This document shows, piece by piece, positions 20,716-32,700 of a DNA stretch of 64,000 bases; the first letter of the stretch is position 1; every line of letters begins with the position of its first letter. The translations under genes were made by a program, and so were the position numbers. Origin of the DNA: Podocnemis expansa. Taxonomy: Eukaryota > Chordata > Testudines > Podocnemididae. The stretch is taken from contig ML682059.1 of the NCBI GenBank assembly GCA_007922195.1, forward strand, positions 12,010,181-12,074,180, in the 5' to 3' direction. Below the pieces are notes generated by a model. That model saw nothing but the letters and a program-made list of their open reading frames with translations, did no database searches and was not told the origin of the DNA.

Positions 20716-23700
20716 CTTTAATAAAAAAGGAAGAGAAGATGAGTGATTTGCAGATAACATTTTTCTAATAAAAATTATTTTAAGAAAAACAAATGTATTG
20801 ATGAAACATCTGGGCATTTTCATGAGATTTGGAGTATTTCACATTAAATGAAAAATTCATACATATTAGAATTCTCAGGAATCTAGAAATTGTGTTTGAG
20901 GCTTGCAGATGAAGAGAAGCTGTTTGTCAGGGGAAGTGTAGCAGCATAGTTGGATGCAGAGACACAGGAGGGCTCAGAAGCCAGGACTCTCATTAGGAGC
21001 ACATATGAGTTATGAGAATATTTGTCTTCTGATTCAGAGCTGTCTACTGAGAGTATTATAGAGTATGTGTATATATGTCCCTAAGAATTCTACAAGCAAA
21101 GGCTTCTGACGTGCTGTGAATCTCAGTCCTAAAAAGAACATAGTACTAAACAAACAAGTACTAAATGCTTTATTTTTTAAAAAGGCATGCTTGTTTTTAA
21201 TGAAATTGAACCTTCATGATCAGAAAAAACCTTGTAAACATTGTAAGTTCACAGGAAATACCAAAAGGCAACAAAAATTAAGATACAAATAACATCTTCT
21301 GAGAAGAACAAGATTTTGGCGTTCTACCCTAAGAAAGAGTGCTTCCTGACAAAATAGCAAGTCGAAAATATTAAGAACTAAGCAAAGACAACATTATCTC
21401 ATCAAAAAAACAGGAGTAGTGTGGCACTTAAAGACTAACATATAGTCTTTAAGTGCCACACGACTCCCTTCTTTTGCTGGACTAGACTAACATGGATATC
21501 CCTTTGGAAATTATCTCATCAACTGCTGTGTTTATAAATCCACAAAATCTACTTTAACCTGTGGAGCCTGCTCCATTTCTACAAGATCATTTTAAAAAAT
21601 TACTACAAACAAAAATAAAATTGCACATATACAAAAAGATTACCTCTGAAGGCTGGATTTGTGGCTACTATTTTCTGTAGAGTTGCTGTTACCTCAGCAA
21701 CACCCATATTTCTTACACTATTGAAAAACTCAGAAGTGATATCATTTTCATATGACGTTCCTGAAGAGGTAGTTAAAGAGTTTTGGGGTGCAGCTCTCTC
21801 AGTAGCAGATGAACATTTTTCATTGGACACTGTATCTTGAGAAGAAAATGAATATTGCTTATCAGCAGCAGAAGCAGACTCATTATTTAATTCTCTAAAC
21901 ATGGATTTAAAATTCCCAGGTTTCTGATCTGTAGCATTGCTTTTTCCTAAATTCACCATCTGCAAATCTTTTTTCATGAATGTTCCACTAACATTAGATT
22001 TTGCTGTTGTGTCATCATATGGTTGTTGGGCAGGATGCTGCCTGTCTGACCTCTAGTTTGCTGAAAAACGTGCAAGGAAAAAAGTTACTTCCATTGTGCA
22101 TATATTAAGAGTGTAGTTCCAGAACTTCATTCGTTGCAAGTAATTCCAACTTTCACTAATGGCATCTTATTAATTGAAAGATTTAGATACTATGGTTGTT
22201 AAAGAGTGTAACTTTTCGATAAAGTGATATAGGGGGTGCACTGAAATACAGGAATGTTTTTACTTGCTGGCATGACAGCGTGCCTCCTATCAAGCCAGAT
22301 GGCATGACAAACACAGACTGTTTGTCCCAAGAATGAACTCTCTCCCCTAGAGAGACCTAAGTTTTTTGCATTGATACACAAGCAGCAGAACCATAAAGGC
22401 TAAGTGCAACATGTTTGGCAGCTGAATAAAGGGAGATTACACTCATTAAACTGCAGAAATTAGTTATCTGCAATTTCTGCGAGTAAACTGAACCTGACTC
22501 TAGTCCATTCCTCTTCGAGACAAAAAGGAGGAGGGGGAAAAAAGACTAACTATGAAACCCTCTTAAATCAGGAACTGGGCACCAAAAATCATGGACTTAT
22601 TTGCTTAACTGCAATGACTTAACCTTGTCAGTCCTCCTGGAAGTGCAATCATACTGCTGGCCCTCCAGGCTGGCACATTTAGATGCTATGAAGTCCCCTT
22701 TTGAAACCACACTTTTAATTACATCCAAGTTTAAAGATTTCAGAACTTGCAGCTATAAATCAGAAACACTCTCTCCGTGGGAATAAAGACTTTTCTGAGC
22801 ACACTAATTTTTTTGAAAAAATTAGCCCCTAAAGATTCAACAAGAGCTAGGATATTTTAAGTTGTAAAGTTCAGACTACAGCCATTGTTGTCCATTCAAA
22901 GATTAGTATGTGCTTGCAGGAAACATATATATCCCATTCATTTTCAGTGGGACAAGGTAATCACCTATGGATTTTAAAAGTCCTGTAAATTTCTATATTT
23001 AAATTTATTTTGTGAATCATCTTCACTTTCTGATCAGTCAACATGCCTTCCAACATCTATAGAGCAAGAAAAAAAACATTCATCGAAATCACTTGAGCTC
23101 AATTATTTAGAAGCTCTGCTTCAGTGAGGCAGAAAAAAAAAAATACTAGATGTTTTTGCAAGCATCTGTGTTAGAGTTAACACACATTTACAGGAATGGA
23201 GCCTAAATTCTTAAAATGTTACCAGTGTTAGAATCACTAATGTCCACCGAAGTCACACTAGACTGTTTTCTGGAATGTTCAGTTGTTCCTTCTCGGTTTG
23301 GTTCAGAATTTAAAGAGGCCTAAAATTTAAAAAAATTGCATGTATAACTTCTTTCAAAATTTTTTAAACGATCAATTCTTCATATTAGGGCAGTAGAACA
23401 TATCAGATAAGATAACAGATCTGCAAGTCAGGAAAGAAGAAATAGGAACAGTCTCTTCATCACTAGAACAACAAGTCCTACACTGATTATGTAAATAAAT
23501 ATCAGTTTCCAAAATTGTACATTTTAAAAAAAACTCATTGTGGTAAAGTTAGTAGCAAGTACATTGTTCAGAGACAAAAAATTTACTCTTATTATGTTCC
23601 ATTAGTTACAAAGACAAGATTGAAACAAGTAGTCTGTTGGCACTTTTAAAGACTAACAAATTTATTTATTGCACAAGCTTTTGTGGGAGAAATCCCACTT

Positions 23701-26700
23701 TCTCAGATGCTTTGAAGATTGGGGAACTTACAGAATGGGAGAAAAATAAAAAAAATACATTTTCTGCCCATTCTGTAAGCTACCCACATCTTCAAAGCAT
23801 CTAATGAAGTGGGATTTTCTCCCATGAAAGCTCATGCAATAAATCTGTTAGTCTTTAAAAGTGCCACCAGACTCCGTGTTTGTTTTGCTAGAGCAGATGA
23901 ACATGGCTACATCTTTGAAAAAGAAAAGATTAAAATCCCGCAAACCTCTATGGAACTTCATCAAGACCCTTACACTCAACTTCAGCACGGAGGCTCACTG
24001 GAGAGCCACATGGAACATTTCAACTGCTCAAAACAAACAGCTCATCACTGACCCTCCCGAGAAACTGATGAGCTTCATTCACGTTGCACAAACTGGTGCA
24101 TGCTGAATCACATCAAGATACTTCATGGAAAATGTGGACACGCCCTCTTTAAATGAAGCAAATATCTGTATGCAATTAAGGTCACCAGTCACAAACGATG
24201 GAGCACATCATCTCTGAGTGTCCCCTTCATTCTTTTGCTAGACTCCTGGACAATATTCATCAACTCACTGCTGCAGCAGTGTGCTGGCTACCAAACCTAG
24301 ATATAAATTTGTAATCACTGCTACCTCTCCCAGCCATATGACAGTAGCAGTAGTGGCAAAAAGGCACTGTGTGCTAGTCCAAAACAACAACACTAAAGAG
24401 CCCACACCTTCATAAATCACAAGTTATGAAAGTAAGCCTTTATATACTACAGAAACTCTATGGTTTCCAATTTTCCAAAATATCCTGGAGTACTGTATTA
24501 GGCATGGAATGGTGATTCAAAAGATCAGAGTTTTATTCCTGCCTTTGACACGGACAAGAAAATTAGGTTAATTATATATTTACTAATCTATACCAAATCC
24601 TCTGAATACTTGATTTCCTGTGTAACTCTACTCATGCAAAGAGTCATGGAACCGCTTGCATGAGAAGTGTTATGCAAATAATGAAAAGTTGTGCAGGACT
24701 GAGCCTCAATAGTGGGCGAAAAATACCATAAGAGAATGCACTAATAAGGCCAGTCACTTGTAAAGAAAGGAGCAGAATTTAGGATAGTCTGGCTTCAAGT
24801 TCGCCACTTTATTCTCTAGCTTATGCGGCTTTTAGTCACCATCATCAGCTGTATCACAAGTACAAACTTTTAAGCCAAAATGAATTTTTAACCTTTAACA
24901 AAGCAGCAGTGAAGAAAAAGGTCCCACAAAATTAGAAATACCTTTTTTTAAAAAAAAAAATGCCCCTCACTCAGGCAAACTATCATAACTTTTGCTAGAA
25001 TATTTCATGCATCTCTAGTCAGCAATAAAATGGGAATAAAAATGTACAGGAAAAGCCATGGTTTTCTCACACTACCTTCACTATAAATCTTTCTGTATTT
25101 TGACAGCCAAAGCTTGGAGGCTGCACACACTAACATTCTGTATGTTAATACCTTATCTATACTCTTAAAAAAAAATCCACTGCACAGGTCACAGAAGTCA
25201 AGATAGATGCAATCATAATGAAAATATACAAAATTACTTTTGCTGATGCAAACCGTTGCCGATAGTCCACCAATGCATTTGTAAGAGACTGTGTAATCTT
25301 TAGGATAAAGGAAGCATCATCTTCACTCAGTATCTCAAAGCTTTGCTGGAAAAAAATGTAAAAAACCAAAACACAAAAGATGAAGGAGACAGACAAACTT
25401 TTTATCTATGGCATGACCATCTATTAACATTGATGTTACAAGCAAGCCTATTACTAATCTATTTCAGTTTATATAGAAACATCTTTGTCTCTATTGGAAT
25501 TAAGCACTTATGTAAATTTACACAGCAAAAGTCATACAAGAACCAACTAATTCAGCAGCTTTATCATTTCCCAAATAGCATGAAGGGTGGGCGGGGGCAG
25601 GAGAGTGGGAGACAAAAACCCACACCAAAGTGAATTTAATAATATTTACTCCTGCCAAATACACAAACTTAACCCACTTTCTTTAGGAGTTTGACAGCAT
25701 AACAGTCTTGAACAAGCCCCAAAGATCAACAGACTCAGGCTATTTTCAGACGAAGGGAGGAATCAATTTCAAGGTTAGGTGCCCCACGGAAGGCGCCCTA
25801 TCAGCATCCTTTTTTCCCATCTTTAGAAAGTTCCAGCTGAGCACCTCCACCGATCACACCTGAGGCAGCACTGCATGCAGAGGCAGGTCCCCAGCAACTC
25901 AGGGTTTTACAGGTCAAAGCCAACATCTGAGGATCTATGTGACGAATCCCATAGTAACCAATACAATAAATAATTTATCAAAAGTAGTATTTTTTTTTTT
26001 AAGAACAGATACTATTTGTTCCTTCTGAGGTTGCATTACTATTTTTTAAAGAGGATGCTGTGAACAAAACAGTCATTAATACCAAACATGCAAAATAAAG
26101 ATTAAGTAAAGAGAAACTATGTGATAATGGATCACTAAAACATTTTTTCCCCTGTTTTGAGTTAATGAAATTATAGCAGTGATGACTAAGAGTATCCCAA
26201 ACCACATTAAAATGTTATTTGCTGTGTGGGAAAAATTGGATAAGCTCTTCTAACACAGCAAACCACTGCAGTATGGATGAACTCCATTAGCCCACCTCCC
26301 CAAAAGGAATAAGGGTGCATCAAAGGGGGCACATCTCCCACCAATGCAGCACTGTGAAGACATCGAAGTGTATCAATGCCAATATATCAACAGTAGCTGT
26401 CAACCACAAGGTACAGCACAGACCACCCCTCAGTCTGCCCTTCTCTATTACTCTGGGACTTCATTCATTCTCTGATTTTCCAAAGATAATTGCTAATGAT
26501 ACTGCTTAAGTGATTCTTCAGTATTGTAAAGTGAATTTCAGCCAGTCTGTTGTGATAATGGGGCCTACAAATTTATCCTAACTATAAAAAGTGAACATTC
26601 ATAAAATGCTATAACATTTACCAGCAAATGTTGATGTGAAAGGGCACACACACGCACACACTGAATTAACCTAAAAAACCCTACTGCTATAACTCAAGAA

Positions 26701-29700
26701 CAGTACTAAGATCATGCCTGATGAACAAGAAAAGTGTGCGACTGAAAAATCTGTGTGGCAAAAACTAGGTCTAACTGGATAAACAAAATAATGACAGGAT
26801 GGAGCTATCCTGACTTTCACTTCCTTTTGGTGTCCTCGAGAAGAGACACTGATGGAAAAGCTGGCTACTGAGACACGGGCTGTCTGAAAGAGGGGGAAGG
26901 AGTTACTTCATCCTGGCTACCGGACTCCACTGCCTCCTGATGTCATCCATTATCTTTCTCCTTCCTTGCTAAACAGCGGACCTCTTCTTTTCCTCATAAT
27001 GTACTTATGGCTCTCTTCACATTTCGTTTTATGTCCCTTGCTAGATTCAACTCATTTTGTGCCTTAGCCTTCCCACATTTTGCCCCTATAGGCTTGTACT
27101 ATTGTATTTGTCCTTAGTAACTGTCCATATTTTCACTTTGTCAGATTTTTTTTTTCAGGCAATTAAAAAGCACCTTACGCAGCTATGTTTGCCTGTTACT
27201 CCTCTTATCATCTTTCCTTCATTCTAAGACAGTCTGCTCTTGTGCCTTTGATATGGTCTCTGAAAAACTGCCAGCACTCCTGAACTACATTTTCTTCTCA
27301 TTAGACTTCTAGTTCAAGTTTTTGTTCCCCATGGAACCACCATACATAGAAGAAACATTTTGCTTAATTAACATACTACAAATGTTTTACACTAAATTTT
27401 TCTGATGCTTATTAAACCGTATGTAGGGAAACTATTAACTACATTAAATATTTCATAAAATTTTCTATCAATCTTGGATCAAAATATACATTTAAACACC
27501 TACCAAATACGCTAGTAGTTCTTCATGGCTAGTGAATTCTTCAGAAAATATTTCATTTTTCGTTTTATCCTGTAAAAAAAGATTTTAAAATAACCTAAGG
27601 ATCTCTCTTTTGCATGATGCAGTTCAATGGTGCCCAAGCTTACAGCACAGGAAGGCTACATAAACATAAGCACAACTTCGTGTGGGCCAAACATTCGACA
27701 TATTTTACTAACATTTAAACTCCCCTGCCTTGATTTATATTTTAAGTTTGACTTGTTTCACACTTGTGTAAACTAAAATGATGTAATCATGGCAAAAAAA
27801 TGTTGATGAATCAGCTATTAGTATATTGTGTTAAAGTAGCCGCACACCACATGAAATGCTCTGATGGGTGAGACATTGGGCAGTCTGATGTAGGAAATTA
27901 AAATGAAATACTTCTGTTAACTCTAGTTACACCATACACTCATACTGGAGCATTTTCAATATTGGAGATGTTTGCAACTGAAGCCTGCATACATCATAGG
28001 GACAATAGCAAGACCCACTATAAAACATTAAAAATTAAAGTGTTTTTTCCTAAGAGTTACTGGCTTAATGTAACTTGCTGTTATTGCAGATGCCAGAGTA
28101 CTAGTCTGAAACATTCTTATCCATCACAGACAAAGAGAAGACTAAAAAAGAAATAAAGGATTATTTTTAACTGGAACAATCTTCTAGTAGTTCAAATACT
28201 CACCTGAACTTCCTTCTTTCCTTTTTCATCTTTTGACTGATTGTTTTCATCACACCTTATGAAATATAAAGCACATACGTATATATATATATAGTTTTCA
28301 GCTCACTGGTTTACAGAAAATGTAATCAGTCAGTCACAGTAAAAGAACCGAAAACAAAAACCCACTTTCAATCTAACGTTCTTTGTCCCATAGGTTTGGA
28401 ATGTTCTCCTAACAACAGTTCACAAATTTATCACTCTCCTCATTTACTTTCCTCTTTATGTGGCACCTACTGTTTGTGAATTTATAACAATAGAAAAAGA
28501 AATCATTAAATTTGCTCAATTCTGTAGATTTCCCAGTGCATTTTGGTCTCTTTTAGATTAAAACAATCTCTACCCAATCTGTCTGTCTTGTACAGCAAAC
28601 ACACTAACAACATGACACAAACTGAGAAAAAAAAACAATAAATTCAAAATGACGTTTTCTATCTTTGCCTTCCCTACTGATACAAGTCTAAGATCTATTG
28701 GAACTATTTACTTCTGAACTTGCTGTTAAAATTGTGACGTGAAGAATTGCAAAGTGAAGGGACAGACCCACTCAGAATCCTGCCAACATGATCTCAGGTC
28801 AGGAAGCAGAGAGATGACTTGGGTATGAGTAATCAGATGTGGCAAAAATTTCAGCTGACAATCTGCATATTATCAGCTCTATCTGCAGGATGAGATCAAG
28901 GCCTGCAGGGGCCCAGGACTGCCCACCCTTGTAGCCTCCCACCACTGCCTCTCCCTCATGCTGTGGGAGTGGGGTCAGCGGCTCCGGGGCCCTGGCAGAG
29001 GTTGCAGGAGACCACAGCCAGCACTGCTGGTGAGGGTGCATGTGGGGTGTCCACAGGTGGGGCTGCATTGCTGCAGGGGCCACAGGCCAGCACAAGCTGA
29101 CACTACTGCTGGAGGCTCTGGGGGTCGGGCCAGAGGCCACACTACCCCTGCCGTGCCCCCCAGCTGGCTGATGAACAGACCAGGCAGCCCGGGGGCTAGG
29201 CAAACAGGCAGGTTAAAGGCAAGTGGCAGCCACTTGCCACTCACATTGGCCGGGCTGGATTTTTGGAGAGTCATGGTGTCTCCTTTAGGCCACAACCAGG
29301 GGCTGCAGCACCTACCTTAAATCCAGCCCCACCTACCTGTTGGAAAAATCAAAGGCCCATTTCCTTCACATGGACAGTTTCTCAAAAAATAATTAATGTA
29401 TGGCCACAAATTTAAAATGTAATGAACTGAATTACTGGGATACAATCGGAGAGATCACTTATATATTGACTAGTGGGAGACAGGATCCAGCACAGAAATG
29501 CCACATCATCATTATGAAATTGATTTATGCATCTTTTTGTACAATTATGAAAAGCAATTTATAAAATAAAGGCTGCAATCTTCCATTTTAAACTCAATAT
29601 TATTAAATAGAGCAAAAACTTTTGCAATACAGTTGTATATAAGATTTCTACATATATTGCTATGTAAATTTAGTTGTTAAGTACACAATAATTTATGTCA

Positions 29701-32700
29701 GAGCTTTATAAGTTAGAATTTAAGTTTTCTTTACATAAATATGGCTATAAATTGTTACAAAATAAACTTTATATGTAACTGCAGAGATGCTGGGCACATA
29801 AGTGTAGATTTAGAGGGGTGAGATTATTTAGTATCTGTAATGTTTCTGAAAACTCTTGTAGGTGAAAGTCACCCTTTGCAAATCCTAGAAACATCAAAGC
29901 TATTGTGAGGGGGCATGCAGGCACCCCCTCAGATATGAGCGTTCCAGCCACAAATAGTAAGAGATCCATAACCTCCATCTATTTCTTTCCTCCCTGAGAT
30001 CTAGCATAAGGGTCCAAAGAAGCCTGAAGAAAGGTTGCAGAGGGGCAGACAGTCTAGTTCAGTAAACCAAACATGAAGTCCTGTGGCACATAAAGACTAA
30101 AGCAGAGGTTGGCAACTTTTGCCAACCCACATGCCAGCCCTGCCTACTGCATCCTCAGTAGGTGTCGGGAGCAGGGCCAAAAGAAGGGCGGGGCCAGGCC
30201 ACCGGTTTGGGCTGGGGCCAGATCTCGCCTTCACTGGCAGGCAGCCCCTGGGTCCTGGCTGGGACTGGCTATCCCCCCCATGGCCTCTGGGTCCTGGCCA
30301 GAGCCGCCTCTCTCCCCTTGGCCAGTGGGTGGCCTCTGGTCCAACAAAAGGTGCCTCTTGCCCCTGCCAGCGGGTGGCTTCCGGCTCTGCAGTCAGAGCC
30401 AGAAGCGGGGAGGGGCTGACTTCCCAGCTCCCTTCCCAGCCCTGCCCAGCCGTGGCTCCAGCTAACCAGCCACAGAGAGCTGGGGGAGTGGGTTGGCGTC
30501 AGAGCCTGAGCGGCACCGCGTGCCACTCAGGCTTGGGCCCCATGCCATTTTTGGCATAGGTGCCATGGGTTGCTGACCTCTGGACTAAAGGATGGATGAT
30601 GAGTCAATGCACATAGTGAAATGCAAGTAACAAATGTAGCACTTAGGAATCTGTCATGAACCAGGACTCCATACAATGTTTGAATAGTCCCTAAATATTT
30701 GCTTTTTCCCAGATTGCCCCTGCAGAGCCACAGTAAGAGATGAGCAATCTCACTACAGGACATCAGAAATCCTCAGTGAAATATTGTAAGAATCTTTAAC
30801 GGAAAAAGGACTGGATTGCCCTCTCCAAATGAACAGCTGATTTTGCTCTGGTTTTAAAAGAACAGTAGTGAAAAAAGATGTCAACATTGCAAATATTAGA
30901 TTAAAAAACAGTAGAAAGCCAAACTGTGGTGATAGCTACTATGTTAACAGAATAACTTTTAAATCCTTCTGGCACTGAACATATAACTTATATAGCTGTC
31001 CTGGCTCTATTTACACAACTACTTCCCCTGGCTTTTTGTAAAATGAGGAACAACTGGAACGATTTCCAGAAGGGTTTGTTCCTGAATTATAATGATTGCC
31101 CCTTTTAAGATGCAATTTGATCTTACTGGGCAGCCCTTAAGATTCAATGAAGAAGGCCAGATGGACAGAGATCTGGTTCAGATGGAACCTGAATACTATT
31201 AAGAATTTGGGCTGAGGACTAAGTATTGAGTTATCTTTGTGAAGATATCTAAATGGAAGACCAGGCCCTCAATTTTGATCATCCTTCTGGTTGAAATGAC
31301 TGCAACAAAAGGTGATTTTTAGAGAATGATAAGGTAGTTAATTTTGAGGGATCAAATAAAGGGTTTCTGAGCACAGCGGATAATATGTCAAATTCCTTCA
31401 GCTTGATTTACAAAGCACAGAAACAGCAAACTCGTAAGACAAAGTTTTACAGAGTGGTAAGGAGCAATGGGGGTGAACTGGCTTTTAACCATTAGAAGTG
31501 TTTGTCACCAGAGGAATGAGACATAAAACACCATTAGGGCATTTACCTATCTTATTCTCAGTTGGAACACATTTTAATCTATGGGATTCATATACATTCT
31601 TTAACAATTAAATGTTTATAAATGGCTTCTGGTCTCAGAAGGCATGAAACTATTACAGGTAGATTTGCAGTGGTAACTGTGAAAGAAAGATTTGATTTAG
31701 ATGCTGGTCTCTTGTAATTTTCTTAAGAAAGTTTTAAAAAGTAACAAATTTACTCAATCTTGTCGCTTTTGCTGTTTTCATCGGCCTTGTTAGTATCTAG
31801 CTTTTCAGCTGGTTTTGGTTGTTCTTTCTGGCTTTTTTCCTGCTCATCTTGAGTATCCTTTCCATCTGAAAAATAACACAAAACAATGGAATACACCTGC
31901 GAACAATTTTTCATAGTCTTATATTTTTAAAGTAGCATTTGACTGTAATATCCTTACATTAAAATAAACCAAACAACTCACTATTACAATTAAAAATAAA
32001 GCATTCAAGAGCTCGTAAGTCCAAAAGTTACTGTTTTTACTTCAATGACTAGGGAGCCCCATTGCATAATTTATATTTTACTGTATATAGTAGAGTAACA
32101 TTAATATATCACTGTACTTTTCTTTATTTTTATTTTTATTTTTTTTTAAACTGAGAAAAGGAGAAATGGAAAAATATTACACATCCACATCTGCTGTGGA
32201 AAATCGTGTCAGCATTCAGGTCTAGGAAATCCTGCAAAAGTCAGGTGCTTCGCATACCAAGCACTGGACTGGGAAGACCACCTCGTGGACATTATTGACA
32301 GGAACAGCAGAGAGGAGAAAAACTAACTCATCTGGCTTATGTGACAGCAACTAGGAAAGACACTTTCATGGACAAGGTAAGTAGGGAAAAAGTGGCCATG
32401 TGCTCCAAAGATGATCTTATCAATGCTTTAAGTATCAGCTTTAATTCCCAGGGAAGCATAGGGGTGTGGACCATAGGGTATGTTCTTTCAAGACCCTTGA
32501 GGAATCTCTTGCCTGTTGGATTTGCAAGTATCATATATACTCACATATAAGCCAAGATTTTTGTGCCTGAGAATTGGCTTCAAAACAGGCACTCAGCCCC
32601 AGCCCAGGAGTATCACTGGACCTGCTCCAGGGCTGGAGCCCCAGTGTGGCCAGGCCAGCCATCTTGGGGAGCTGGCCTGGGTTGGAGTTAGGAGGGGATT

